Shown: piece by piece, positions 11,341-24,200 of the stretch
Position numbering within the stretch: position 1 is the stretch's first letter
Layout: the number at the start of each line of letters is the position of its first letter
NCBI GenBank assembly: GCA_016584305.1
Contig: JACEEZ010017948.1
Span: 180,275 to 244,274 of the forward strand
Length of the DNA stretch: 64,000 bases
Direction: 5' to 3'
Source: Chionoecetes opilio
Taxonomy: Eukaryota > Arthropoda > Malacostraca > Decapoda > Majidae
Translations under genes and position numbers: made by a program
Notes under the pieces: model-generated
What the model saw: the letters and a program-made list of their open reading frames with translations, nothing else
Database searches by the model: none
What the model was told of the DNA's origin: nothing

Positions 11341-12592
11341 TTCATGATTCTTAACACCACTGTGTGTCAGGGTGTGTCTGGTGAGTTCAGAATGGGGTAT
11401 AAAACCTTTTCCCACACTCTAGGCATTCATGGTTCTTAACACCACTGTGTGTCAGGGTGTGTGTGGTGAGGTGACCCATTGTAGCAAATCTTTTCCCATA
11501 CTCTAAACATTCATATTCTTAACACCACTGTGTGTCAGGGTGTGTGTGGTGAGGTGACCATTGTAGCAAATCTTTTCCCACACTCTAAACATTCATAATT
11601 CTTAACACCACTGTGGTGCCAGGGTGTGTATGGTGAGGTGACCCATTGTAGCAAATCTTTTCCCACACTCTAAACATTCATAATTCTTAACACCACTGTG
11701 GTGTCAGGGTGTGTGTGGTGAGGTGACCCATTGTAGCAAATCTTTTCCCACACTCTAAACATTCATAATTCTTAACACCACTGTGTGTCAGGTGTGTTCG
11801 GTGAGTTGACTCTTTGTAGTAAATCTTTTCCCACACTCTAAATATTCATAATTCTTAACACCACTGTGTGTCAGGGTGTTCTGGTGAGTTCAGAACGGGT
11901 TAAAAACCTTTTCCCACACTCTAGGCATTCATGGTTCTTAACACCACTGTGTGTCAGGGTGTGTCTGGTGAGGTCACTCTTTGTAGTAAATCTTTTCCCA
12001 CACTCTAAACATTCATAATTCTCAACACCACTGTGTGTCAGGGTGTGTGTGGTGAGGTGACCCATTGTAGCAAATTTTTTCCCACTCTAAACATTCATAA
12101 TTCTTAACACCACTGTGTGTCAGGGTGTGTATAGTGAGGTCACTCTTTCTAGTAAATTTTTTCCCACACTCTAAACATTCATAATTCTTAACACCACTGT
12201 GTGTCAGGGTGTGTGGTGAGGTCACTCTTTGTAGTAAATTTTTTCCCACACTCTAAACATTCATAATTCTTAACACCACTGTGTGTCAGGATGTGTGTGG
12301 TGAGGTCACTCTTTGTAGTAAATCTTTTCCCACACTCTAAACATTCATAATTCTTAACACCACTGTGTGTCAGGGTGTGTGAGGTGAGGTCACTCTTTGT
12401 AGTAAATCTTTTCCCACACTCTAGGCATTCATGATTCTTAACACCACTGTGTGTCAGGGTGTGTTTGGTGAGCTGATTCTTTCTAGCAAATCTTGTCCCA
12501 CACTCTAAACATTCATAATTCTTAACACCACTGTGTGTCAGGGTGTGTTCGGTGAGTTGACTCTTTGTAGTAAATCTTTTCAATCGAGTCAT
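11341..12592 (-). pseudogene. Degenerate C2H2 zinc-finger array (about 15 fingers)
   Basis: On the minus strand the sequence is an approximately 84-bp tandem repeat, each unit encoding one finger: C-x2-C, twelve residues, H-x3-H, then the linker HSGVKNYE in place of the usual TGEKPY type. CACCACTGTG, which encodes the linker region, occurs 15 times. Open runs are 12,592-12,188, 12,249-12,022 and 12,065-11,871; elsewhere small indels break the frame. Finger helices are near identical (TTKSDLTRH, TTKSQLTEH, ARKNQLTKH), which indicates recent expansion or homogenisation. Both ends lie inside a finger: it begins at KRFTTKSQ and ends just after the first cysteine. It therefore looks like a captured internal piece of a zinc-finger gene rather than a whole gene. 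C2H2 fingers bind DNA or RNA; no effector domain is visible. Confidence 0.85.
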
Positions 12593-12986
12593 GCGAGAGA
12601 CTGTTGGCTGTTATATAGAACCGGCTTTTAAATGTATCTACATGTACAATAGTCACTTGAATATTTTTAATACTTTTAAACGTATTGAATTATAATTTGC
12701 AAAAACTTACTGATTTATATCGAATATCTTTAAAGTAATCACTATGGATTTTGATTTGACTAAGAAAGTTGACTTCAACTTTGCAGACAAAGACGATCAC
12801 GAGCGACTGCCTCAGACTGACTGATTCAGACGGACTAACTAGTCAGAGCGAGAAAAAACCAACGAAGTTCGACTAACTAGACGGAAAAAGTGCTAGTGTG
12901 ACGCCGCCTTAACCTAACCTCACCGATTATTAACAGTGGTGGAAACAAGGGGTGTAAAAAATGGGGGGGCACCATAGTTTTCATAT

Positions 12987-13134
<148 letters not shown>

Positions 13135-13264
13135 TTATACATAGTGTATTATACAGCCTAATGTACTATATATAGTCTAAAATATATAATATATAACCAA
13201 TAATATAACCTTATAAGCCCGGTTCCCACCTTCCCGCTTAGTCCCCTAAGATGGTCTTAGTAGT

Positions 13265-13545
13265 GTTCGAAAATGCCCCCCCAGGTTAGGTTAGTGAACT
13301 AACAAGTCTGTCCAGTTATATCAGGAGAGTATTGGTCAATAGGAGTATTAGTTGAAACTGCATATTTTACCAAGCTTCAAAAGTTACGCGGAAGTGGATT
13401 CAAACTGCATAGTATACTGAGCAAAAAAAATTATAGAAAACGCTAAACGCAAGTGGTAACGGCGGTAGGTAACGACCGCGCAGTTCTCGTCCATTATAAC
13501 CTAAAATAAGGTGAATGACAAACTAATGTAGAATTATCTACCTGT
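13265..13545. repeat. Fragments of dispersed repeats R1 and R2
   Basis: GGAGAGTATTGGTCAATAGG and the following GTATTA...TTTTACC match R1 near 33,547-33,600. CGCGCAGTTCTCGTCCATT at about 13,477 matches the R2-associated sequence near 34,853 and 49,675. Confidence 0.5.
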
Positions 13546-14568
13546 TTAACTGTATCGTTGTAGACAACTTCGCCGCTTCACTCTCATCGTGGGTCGTGGA
13601 GATGAAACTGATGCAGACTCCGAGGTCTGACTCGGCCATCGACCACTATTGCCAACTACGGTTCACCGCTGACATTTGTCGTGATATATTTTTGTCACAA
13701 GAAAATACGTAGTATATTATATTGAAAGACAAACTACGTTTTATAATTTTTCAAGTGCTTCTTAATGTGTAGGGAACCTGTATGGAATTTGGGAAATGCG
13801 CAAATAATCTTTTACATATATGCAAGTCTACCTACCTAATACGGCGATGTTAGGTATATCTGAGACGACTGACCAAATTATGAAATCTGAGAGGTTATCT
13901 CTATCTTTTTCATTATTCTGGATTGAATGGAATTTCCAGTAATCGAAATGAAGGATGTGTATTATAAGATGCACAGCTCCTCCTGCTGGCAATACTGTAG
14001 TAATGGCAACGTGGCAGACAGAGGGACGCACGCACGCCGGATGGTATAAATACTTATCATAGTGTTTTGAAAGCATATTGACTATTGAAACTACAATCCA
14101 TCTTATGTGCTGGTAAAATGTGACTCAAAGTGATTGATCATAGTGCTACTGGTACTGTAATAATCCACATTTTGGTCTATAAGTCCATCTTTTGGTGATA
14201 CTTTACGGTGGCGAGATGAGTTGATCTGTGAAGGCGCAGACGTCGTTGTCTTGTGTTCCCATTCCCAAGGTAGTGAAGGACAGTACACGCCCCACAGTGA
14301 AGAAAGTGAACATTTGAGTTGATTCAAAAGCATTAACGAGTGTGTTTACTGTCTAGGAAAGGCAGAGAAAAAGTGTGTACAAAATGATGGATTGAAGGAG
14401 TTTTTCATGGCACTCATCTGCCTCTCGCTCTCTGTAAATAATGAATAATGTCTCGGGGTTAAGAGCTAACTAGAACAAGGTTAAAGTAGCCTACCAGTTG
14501 TTGTGCAAAGTGAAGGAAATGAGATGAAAAGAGTCAGGTGCACGGAGGGGGTGGTGGAGAATGCATAT
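13546..14568. other. No recognised gene
   Basis: Unique-looking sequence with short frames only. A frame at about 13,565-13,715 has a faint Harbinger-transposase flavour but is not sufficient for a call. Confidence 0.4.
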
Positions 14569-14575
14569 ACACTAC

Positions 14576-15524
14576 CATAGACCACTGTATACCTGGACTG
14601 TTCACGCGACAATGTTTTGAATTGCGGGGCTGCATAGGGGCCGCGGGGCGCCCGACAAAGAGATATAGTGGTCTATGGACTATCATATAGACTGGTTTAT
14701 CAGTATATATGGTATACTGTAATCTTCGTAAATGTTTGTTCTATAATATTATCAAATTAAAAACAGTAAAACACGCTAAAGAAATGCCATTACGAGACTA
14801 TGAAGAAATATGCATGAACTTAATATTCACTTAATTCTTCGCCATTTAAAACTTTGCGAGTCAACTTTTATCATGAAGGGTATCAATAGAAGCGCAATTT
14901 TATTAGCTTTCCATTGATGTATTTCGTTATCTGATAAATTAATTAGAACCATGCATAAATTAGCGTTAAATAAAAAAAAAAAATCAATCAGGAAATTTTC
15001 CCGATTGATGATGTTATTTATTTACTTATATATTTCGTTTTCTGATAAAGAATTAGTACCATGTATAAATTAGCGTTACCTAAATAAATAACCTCATCAA
15101 TCGGAAAATTACCCGATTGATGATTTTATTTATTTAGTTAACGCTAATATATGCATGGTTCTAATTCATTTATCAGGTAACGAAATATAGCAATGGAAAG
15201 CTAATAAAATTGCGCTTCTATTGATACCCTTCATGATAAAAGTTGACTCGCAAAGTTTTAAATGGCGAAGAGTTGAAGTGAATATTAAGTTCATGCATAT
15301 TTCTTCATAGTCTCGTAATGGCATTTCTTTAGCGTGTTTTACTGTTTTTTATTTGATAATATTATAGAACAAACATTTACGAAGATTACAGTATATCATA
15401 TATACTGATAAACCAGTCTATATGATCCGTATATATATATATGAATCCGAGCGGCCCTCCGACTTCGGGCCCTTGCGCGACAGGCCGATATTCCGTGCGC
15501 AGTCCCGGTAAATAGTGGTCTATG
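14576..15524. mobile_element. Hairpin MITE with 7-bp target duplication, complete copy
   Basis: Terminal repeats CATAGACCACT...GGGACTG/CTGGACTG are inverted at 14,576-14,600 and about 15,498-15,524. The flanks carry the direct repeat ACACTAC (14,569-14,575 and 15,525-15,531). A seven- to eight-base duplication suggests the hAT superfamily but does not prove it. A second inverted copy of the end (AGTGGTCTATG) sits inside at about 14,672-14,682. The core 14,691-15,427 is itself a near-perfect long inverted repeat. Non-coding. Confidence 0.8.
14691..15427. repeat. Long inverted repeat (hairpin core)
   Basis: The arms start ATCATATAGACTGGTTTATC and end with its complement. Complementarity continues through GTAATCTTCGTAAATG, the TATGCATGAACTTAATATTC block and CTTCGCCATTTAAAAC, giving arms of about 350 bp around a short centre near 15,050. 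A transcript could form a long double-stranded stem. Confidence 0.85.
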
Positions 15525-15710
15525 ACACTACCCTTGTTTTCACTCCCACCTGCTCGGCCCTGCATCAACGCGGCGACCCAGCAGTGATTCCCTGCCCCGC
15601 CCAGCACCACGCAGGCCTCGCCGCAAAGGTAGGTGTGTGATATCTGTGTAAACTGTTTACCCTTGAGATTTTGAGGTTGAGAAGTGCCACAAATCCACAA
15701 TTTTAGGCAT

Positions 15711-18640
15711 TATTTTACACTAGGACCAGAATTCCCTACAAAATTTGGAAAATTTAGTTTTTTTTACTAATTATTGAATTCTGGGAAAAAGTTTCCAAAG
15801 GGGTTCTGTAATGGGGGAAATTGGGAGAGAAAGGAGAAATTCCCATCATCGACCCCCGATTATGTATATGAAAAAAGGGAAAAGGTTCAAAATGTATGTT
15901 TGGCCCTGGGACAATTTGTCCCCTAGGGCCCCAGTAATGGGGGAAACCCGGTTATTTTATTATACAAAGGCCTTTCAAATCTTTTCGTTCGACTATTTCT
16001 TTCATCCGTCTTTTTTCTCTCCCCCCACTTCTATTTTCCCCCCCCCTTCTCCCCCCACACCCCCGGAGCACGAGTCCAAATGTGGGGACATTTATTTCGC
16101 GACCGTCAATAAGGTAGAGTAAAAAAACTTCTCATCCTCCTCACCCTCCTGAAAAGACGAGGAACACTTTTAGTTCTTAAGTTTTTAAAAAAAGACAAAA
16201 ATAGTGTGGGTTTATTTTATAAATGGGGGGGTAGTCGATTTATTCGCTAAATTTAAAAAGTCGACCAAATTTATGTTACGACCCCAATACCCGTCACTCG
16301 GGAAAACACGCGTGGGTTACCAAAAGGGGGAAAAAAACTCCCCCCGGAATTAAAAATAAATGTATTAAATTTTCTATATTAAATTAAAAAACTGCGCAAG
16401 GCACCCATTTCATATGATACTTGTTCGTTATTTAAATTTAGAGTCATTCAAAATTTTAACCCCCTTTCGGGGGGAAGCCTTTTAAGATAAAAACATTCTT
16501 TTTCCCGCTTTTTCCCCCCAAACCCCCCCTCAAACCCAGAGATCATCAGTCTTCACTACTTCCCAAAGGTAAGACAAAAATAAACCCCCTATCTCCCCCC
16601 CATTTTTATAGTATATTAATATATATATATATATATTATATATATTATATATATATATATCCCTTTGTTTAGTTTTCAAACGCATAGGTAGCTTTATCCC
16701 CTTTTACAAGTGTTTTTAAAGAGTCTTCATCATTTCCTAAAGGGCTCTGGCAAAATTTTCCCCGTCGGGAGAGAAATCAAGCCACATGGTCATTTGAACA
16801 CAAAAAAAATCCTTTACTTTACATTTTTTTCCACTATTATTTTTCCATGTATCCCTTTAGTTGAGTTTGTATGGACTAGATGCTAGTTTAAAAATATAAT
16901 TCAGTGGGGTAGGTATGCTTTTTTAGGCTTTCCTTCGCCAATTAGATTTAACAGTAAATTCCAAAAAGTGAAAAAACTTTTGGGAAAAAAACCGGATGAG
17001 TTTAAAGTATAGTTCTTGTGTTTCTTGAAAAAGCCCAGGTGACTTTTCCCTTGTATGGAAAATTCCCACTTTAAAAAAGAGTTAGACGACTCGGTGTAAT
17101 AAAAAAGCCCCCCCACGACTCCCAAAAAATTCCATATAGAAACGTTTTTTCAGGAGTAAACCATAGGACTACTCGCCTGCACTGGGGGCAGCATTTCCCC
17201 TTACAAAACCCCCTAAGTTATCCAATTTCATTGGACGAGGAGAATTTTTTCGAAAGGGAATTATCCAATTAATTTTTTCCAAACCCAAAACAGGTGTCAG
17301 TAACTTAAAAACCTGGCATCACATTCCCGTCGAAATCATACTTTTGGAAATGTAAAAGTTTTTTGGGTAAATTCCGAGAGCCCCAAATTTCAATTTGGGG
17401 GACGAAAAAATTTTTTCCCGGTGAGTTTTGAGGTATTACCAGATGAACCCCAAAACTCAAAATGGTGGACAAAATTTTTTTTTCTGGCGATTTTATGATG
17501 TGTTTTGGTTTGACTCAACCTTTTTCGTCAAAAAATTTTATTTTTTTTTTTATAGTTAGGAAAAGGTTGGGTTTAGGGGAAAATCTTAAGAAAAAGGGCC
17601 CGTAAGCTGACCCAAATGCTGGCTCTACGATTATATTATGTCCTTAACACATTTTTTAGTTTTTTAATGATGGCCCCTTACTTTGCCCCATGGCCGATTT
17701 TAAAATTTTCAGGTTCAAAAGAAAAAAACTAATTTTACTAGAGTAGGTTTTAGGTGGGTTTAGGTTAGGGGCAGGGTTAGGTTGGGGAAGGTTATGCAAG
17801 CACGAGGGGCTCGAGGAGGGGGCTAGGTTGGGGTTAGATTTTTGGGTAAAATTTTTAGAAAAAGGCCCCAACCCCCCCCTATTTTTTCTTTATAGCCAAC
17901 AAGTTTGGGGGACTTGGAAAACCGGGGTTTTTGGGGGGGGAGCACACATAAAAGGGAAATAGGCCGATAAAAAGTCTAAGAACTATGGAAATTTCCCTAT
18001 TTAGGGATATTTTGTGGGGCCAAAAATTTTCCTTTTTTAGTGGTGTACCCCCCAAACCCCGGTTTTCCCCCATTCCCCAAGCTGTTGGTAAAAGAAAAGA
18101 AGGGGGGGGCCTTTGTCTTAAAATTTACCCCTTCAAGGGGGGAAAAAATTTTTTTGGTAGTTTTAAAATTTTTAAAAATCTGCTAACAGTTCGTCGCAAA
18201 CACTTTATTTTTTTTTTTTAGGGTTGAACAAAAAAATAAAAAAATGGATCGCCTTGTTCTTCCCCTTGTTGCGGCCACTTTAATGGGGTTTTGGATTTGT
18301 TGGGGGTTAAAACGGGGGGTTAGGGAATGAATACACGACCTTTCGACGGAGGACATGGGGATTGAATGTCTAATTTAATCGGTTTAAGATCATAGTTGCT
18401 AGTTTTACATACACGCAGGTATTAAAAAAGGGGAACAAGGATGCGACTTCACTTAAGGATACGCCAAAGTTTTCCCTGAGTAATACCAGTGGGCAGGGAG
18501 GAGTGGCGTTTTTCAGCTAGTGTTTCAAAAGCGGGGATGTGCTTGCTGGTGGGAAGGGGGTAATGCAAGGAGCTCCCTTTGATATAATACTATGTAAGCC
18601 CCAGAGGTTGGTAGGGCATTAAACCCCAAGATCCACTCCC
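15711..18640. other. Poor-quality consensus, repeat remnants
   Basis: The stretch is marked by repeated homopolymer blocks (GGGG, CCCC, AAAA, TTTT) of variable length and frequent stops. An (AT) run lies near 16,619-16,660. Half-arms of the foldback seen at 6,982-7,214 recur near 17,400-17,540 and 18,130-18,230, and a GGTTAGGTT-like run is at about 17,745-17,790. No gene can be supported. Confidence 0.6.
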
Positions 18641-18689
18641 TTCCTGAAAAGCTTGAGTCCAGTAAAAGATTAATGAAAATTTATTTATG

Positions 18690-20120
18690 AAAAAAATGAA
18701 GAATTTTAAATCACCAGGCCCAGATGAAGTGTATCCCAGGGTATTTAAGGAAGCAAGGGGTTGTTAAGAGTCGTTAGTGCACATTTTAGGAAATCATTTG
18801 AGAAGGCGTGTGCCATATTGTGGAGGAAAGGAAAGTTTTTCCCCATATTAAGAGGGAGACAGGGGACAAAGTCAAATTTCGACCCAAAGTCTAACGTCAG
18901 GGTAGGTAAATTTTGGAAATTATTGCAAAAAAAAAATTAGAGAAAAAACTTAGAAAACATAGTTTTTTCCAAACATGGGTTCACCAAGGTAGGTCAGGTT
19001 TACCAATTTATTGAGTTTTTTTAGGAAAGTTTTTGAGAGGGAGATAATGATAAGGGTTTGAATAATATATCGGGTTAGTAAGGGATTTTACAAAGTACCA
19101 CAAGAGAGACTCTTTAAATAAGGTTTTAAAGGTCATGGAATAGAGGGAAAATTTTTCTTGGATCAGAGCTTTGGGTAAGTAATAGGGAACAAAGGGTTCA
19201 AATTAAAGGTTTTAAATCTAAGGGGGCAGGTAAACAGGGAGTTCCAAAGGGTCTGTTTTGGGCCATTACTTTTTTTATTACATCAAAAAACTTGGGTAGT
19301 GGGATTAGCATATAAGCAAATTTGCTGATGATACTAAGGTAGGGAGGATTATTGGATCACGTTGATTAAAAAAATTTTCAGGGAGATTTGATAAATTAAA
19401 GAGTGGGGAGTCAAGGGAGAGAAATTAAATTTAAAGTGCAGTGTTATGAATGTTGTAAAAAACCCTGGTAATAGAAACCCTACGCAAAGTATCGCTGAAA
19501 AAATCGAAATTTAAAAAGATTTGGGGTGAGGGTGAGCCCCGACCCCCGACTAGGAAACAATGTTTGAGGCTAGAAAAAGGTAATAGAGGTTAGGATTATT
19601 ACCAGAAGGTTAAAAGTAGAAGTGCGGAAATTTTCTGAAGCTTTATTGGCTAGTCAGGGTTTACTGACTATGAGTTCGTTTTGATCCCAATTTCAGGATG
19701 GGTATAGCTTTTTAGAAACAGTGCAGGAAGGAAACCAAAATGATACAAGGGGGTGCGTAACTTTGTTAGAAAAGATTTAAGTATTTAAAGTTACACTCAC
19801 TCAAGGACCGAGTAAGGGGGGATCTGATAGAAGTTTTTAAGTGGATAAAGGGATTTAATAAAGGAGAGGTAGGAAAAGTTCTACGGCTTTTTTGCCAGGG
19901 GGAGAACAAGAAATAAGGGGTCAAGTGGAAAAGGTAGAAGAAAAGGAAAAGGGGAAAAAATGGTCACAAAAAAGGGTGGGATTTAAGGGGGAAAGGACTC
20001 AGGAGACAGGTAGATTGGGGGCATTAGGGAGTTTAAAGAGGGTGGATAGGTCATGGATGGGGGGAAAGGTGGATGTAGGGAGGTTAGGGACAGGAATACA
20101 GTGTAGGCTCGCACTCTTGT
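18690..20120 (+). pseudogene. CR1-like LINE reverse transcriptase remnant
   Basis: The motif KSPGPDEV lies at 18,708-18,731, where fingers of a CR1/jockey-type RT are expected. A degraded SKAFDKVPHE-like block follows near 19,070-19,110, a GVPKGSVLGP-like block near 19,240-19,265, and FADDTKV, the catalytic box, at 19,321-19,341. The tail near 19,960-20,080 (KKWSQKRVG...DRSWMGG) corresponds to the C-terminal NWFTNRVVNDWN...DRFMDG block preserved better at 38,085-38,310. The order is that of one RT on the plus strand, but indels break the frame every few tens of codons. Clade assignment is from motif style. Confidence 0.7.
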
Positions 20121-20329
20121 ACTTCCTTATTTTCTTGTTTTTAGTTCTAAAGACAATCCCCGGGTTTTCCCCAAACTTGCAAAACACATGGACAGCTGCC
20201 CAAAAAGCCTGTCAAAAAAAAAGCGTAATCTTTTGGATACAGAAGCGGGGGAGGTCCTTCACAGTTGAGAGGACTTCAAAAGTAGTTTTGGGATCTACGC
20301 GGGGCAATCACAGCAAAAAAGAAGAAGGA

Positions 20330-20440
20330 CCTGCCTCACACTCGAAAGATTTTCGCTCGAATGGTCCTCCGTCAAAAATTATTAACTCGAATGGTCTCCG
20401 CTCAAAAAATTATTCGCTCAATGGTCCAGACACCTTTTTG
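20330..20440. repeat. Short tandem repeat, about 30-bp unit
   Basis: Three degenerate units with CTCGAATGGTC / CAAAAAATTATT occur in succession. Confidence 0.6.
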
Positions 20441-20539
20441 ATTAGGTAGGGGGGCTAAAGGGGGGATAGATTAAATTTGTTTCTATTCCTATACACTCCT
20501 TTTTTTTCTTTTTGTTTAAAAAATAATTTTTCCCATAAT

Positions 20540-21200
20540 TTTATGGGTTAGAAGCCCCAAGATACGCTTCCAACTATCTCTATCGTTTTGTTGCCCCTTT
20601 CTTTAAGCCAATGTGCCAGATCCTCTTCAATACACGCCTCCCTGTCTTCCTTGGCCTGCCCGGGGCGGCGACCTGGAAATTCTATCTAACAGCTCTCCCC
20701 CAAAGCCTCACCACCCTTTTTCCCCTTCGTGCCCAAACCCCCTCAATCGCCCTTTTTTACACGTATTTAGTCCTTCAATCCACATTTTTTTTGGGACCTC
20801 ACATGGAACTTCATCTCTTCATGTGATCCAGTCCTATATCTCAACATTCCCCGATCACACCCAACCAACACACCCCCAATTCTTCGAAAGCCCCCGTCTC
20901 AGAACCATACAGCAAAACGGTTTTACATGCTTCAAAAAGCTTCTTGTTTTTCAGCATCCCGCTATCTCTCTCCACTTATCCAATAGACATGTTTACTTGT
21001 TTTCTTTTGCTTCCCCCACTCCCCTCCTCGCACTAACAGTCATAAGAAACAAAAAATGTTCACTTTTACTACATCACCATTCAAATTTATTTGTTTCGGT
21101 AACAAGAAGGTTTGACGGTTTGCGTTTTCCGGACACCGTGAACCTTAACATAGGCCATCGTTTAACCTTCCAAGTCAGTGCCGCGAAACCCCTTTTATAT
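20540..21200 (-). pseudogene. LINE C-terminal fragment (LYGSET...GRPRKT)
   Basis: On the minus strand, KTVLLYGSETGAFEE lies near 20,935-20,890 and PGRPRKTGR...EEDLAHWLKE near 20,665-20,590. These are the conserved connection and C-terminal blocks of many RTE-like non-LTR retrotransposons, in the right order and spacing. LNGDVVKVN-like sequence further upstream (about 21,090-21,050) fits the preceding block. Indels disrupt every frame. Different family from the LINE at 51.8-54.7 kb. Confidence 0.6.
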
Positions 21201-21209
21201 TTCCTTTAT

Positions 21210-24200
21210 AATATTTTAGGCCTTTCATATGCATACTTTAACATAATACGAGCTGATGTATTAGTAGTATAAATGCATGAAAATATGCATTTTAAAAAAT
21301 ATTTTAAATTTGGGGAAATTTAACCCTTGAATATGGTACAAATGAAATGGACCGAAAAAGTGAACCCTAAGGCTAATGATACTAATAGGTAGGAGTACCG
21401 TTATTTAACAAGTTACTGTATACCCTTTTATTATTATTATTAATTATTTTTTATTTTATTATTTTCTAACAATAAACCCCACCTTACCCCCACGACCAGA
21501 GTCACTCAGTTGTCTACACCACCGCTTCCCCTTTTCCACCTGCCAAATTAAGTGACAGCGCCCCGTCTGCAATCATTTGTATAAAACGCTGAATTCCTTT
21601 GCTGCATTTTGGTCAATTTTGCATTGTGATAAATCAAGTATAAATTTCCCAGGAAACATTATTATAGTAGGTCCCCCCATCACTCCTGAACTTTTTCCCC
21701 CCCCTTCCACACCAAACACCACCACAGCCCTTGTTAGCTAATATAAATTTTATTTCCCCGAGATGTCCCACACCCCCCTAACAGAACGCTTTTTCGTTTA
21801 AAGTCCAAAAAGTCGTAAAGAGTCCGATTTTTGATTAACACACCTGCTCCAACACAGTCAGGAAAATCAAAAAAAAAATCTCTTTAGGCTTTGTCTAGAT
21901 AAACATTTTGGAAGTTTCGGGGATCGTCGAAACCTCCTTTTTCCCCCCCCCCCGCAAATTCATTCCCGTTGAAAACCGTTTTTGCCGGCGCATAAGACGC
22001 ACCCCCCCGCAAAAGAGACCCCTTTTTTTACAAAGAGGTTTTGAGAAAAAAAAAAAAATATTGAGTTTTAGGGAAAATTTTTTTTTTTTCGTAAAATATC
22101 AAGTTAATAAAAAAAAAAGATTTGTGGGGAAAGAAAAGTTATAATTAGGGGGCATGACCTAAATACAATTTTCACGTGCAGTGAATGTGAATAAAAATTA
22201 TATAGTTAAAATGAAAAGAGAAGACGGGGTAACCAAAATCGGTCAAAAATCATAATATTTTGCGGGTGCCCACGATTGTTTTAATATTTTTTACCTATGA
22301 CAATAGCTTAGATTTAAATGAGGTATGCCTTTTTCTTTTCTGCTTGTGTTTAGACTTTGTGGAAATTTGCAGTATGATAGGTATTATTTGGTAGTGGTTT
22401 AAAAAGTCCTAGGACTTTTTACCGACACCATCGTTATTTTCTTCTTTATGAGTATTTTGAACCCCTTTTCCCGGGCCAATTGAATAATAAGGGCTTACAC
22501 GTAGTCCAAAAATTTCCCTTTACTTCGCCAAAAATTTAATTTTTTTAATTTTAAATCAGTTTGGGTTAGGTTATAGGGGGGAGGTTGTTAGTAACAGATG
22601 ATAAAAAATAACGAAAACTACCAAAATATGGCAGGTAAAGGTAGCAATGTTTGGGGGGGCCGCCTGGAGGGGCAGGTTGCCTCCCCCAATTTCACACATG
22701 CAAACAAACATTTTTTTCCGAAAAAAATTGAGAGCCAGAAATTTCAAGACACATAAAACTATTCGGGGGGTTTTAAGTTTCGCCCCGAAATCGGGGGTTG
22801 TCCAATAAAAAAATTCACAAATATTTTGATAAACGGTAACCTCGTACCTTGTTTTTATTGTTGAATTTTTTGAAGGGCACCATTGTCGGGATGGCGTATT
22901 TGCCGGGTTTAACCTTCTATACAGTCGCGGGTTTGATTGTCTTCTTCAGGAAGGTAAGGTGAAGGCTGATTCAACTCTGAAACAGGGGCAAAAAAACAGG
23001 CAGGCTGAGGAACGCAGGGGTCCCTTTTTCAACATTCGTCAGGGTTTGCTTTTTCGGCGTTCCTGCTCACCCTCTAAGCAGACAGGGTGCCTAAAAGGGC
23101 TATGCTTGAAGAAATTTGCATTAATAGCATTCGTCGGAGAAGAAGAGGATTTGAACTCAAAAAGACACTGTTTTGGGACATAAAGCCTGGAAAAAAGACA
23201 AATTTTGCACCCGGGAAAAGTCTCATTATGTTAAAAAAATTCTTCCCCAGAAAAAACCCTTCGGACAGGGCGGTGATGTTTGGAGCCGACGTGACGGCGG
23301 GGGGCACCATTAGTTAACACGCAATTTGTTTTAATGTAAAAATTCTAAGGGTGTATGAGACAGTGTCCGTCACCAATTTCCCCATGTGGTATGGTGTGAT
23401 TCGGGCCCCCGGGCGGACGGTGGGCGCCGTGATGGGTCTGGTCTGGTTACCCTGTGGAAGACTTTGTCCCGTCACAGGTAACCCTTGCAGCCTTTGTACT
23501 AGCACCTTCATAGTTTCCTTACCGTAAGGACAGGTTTTAGGATGAGGGGTCAGGTGGTACAAAAGCCTATGCTGTCTCCTACTCATCTTGTTACCACTGA
23601 ACGGCACTAAAACAAACAAAATACACCCCCGCATCGGCTTTGGCCACCCCCCTGTCTGGGGCCCGGATTTGAGGCCCGAGGGGTGACCTGACGCTGACCT
23701 GACTTTCCTTGGCACAACTGCAAACCAGCCAGGTCATTCATCAGTAAGGACAACAGAAACACACGCTGCGCACCTTTTTTGTCCCCCAAAAGTTTTTACA
23801 ATGACTCGCGTCAAATAAACAAAAGCCAGGACGCCCCTTTCCCACCTGTGGTATAGACGACTCCCAAGATAATTTTTTTTACTCCCCCCTCACCCCTCAC
23901 ACTCCCCTTTAAATGAAATTTAACACGCTCTTTTTTTCACTATTCCATTTATTACAATACCCCGGGCCCAGCAAAAATTCCATACCATTTTCTGCTTCCC
24001 CCATATCTCCTTCCAACTGTTGGTGCAATTGTTTGGCCCGAGTCGAAGCGGGTTAGGGGACATTAATGGGGATGTTTTTTTTTCCATGGGGCGGGGGAGG
24101 AGTTGAGCGGTAAAGGGCCCATGGGGGGTTTCGCGGAGGGCTGTGCCCAGACGTTTTATCAGAGTTTTACAATGGAGAGCAGCAGGGGGGGGTGGAGATG

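Larger units (their letters stand above)
7586..12909. mobile_element. PIF/Harbinger-like element carrying a C2H2 zinc-finger array
   Basis: The terminal inverted repeats are perfect over 35 bp (7,586-7,620 and 12,875-12,909) and begin AGGCGGCGTCACACTAGC. TAA flanks both sides (7,583-7,585 and 12,910-12,912). The 5.3-kb interval contains a nested 3-kb TA-flanked element (8,168-11,196). Without it the element is about 2.3 kb and its main content is a degenerate zinc-finger array on the minus strand. No transposase is encoded, so it would depend on one supplied elsewhere. The TAA duplication and end type suggest PIF/Harbinger (inference). Confidence 0.8.

Noticed and set aside
13565..13715. Possible Harbinger transposase exon (HYCQLRFTADICRDIF)
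   Set aside because: Only a short stretch loosely resembles the family and there is no flanking support.
23314..23789. Minus-strand open frames of 60 and 133 codons
   Set aside because: They lie in the poor-consensus zone, overlap in different frames and have no known motif.
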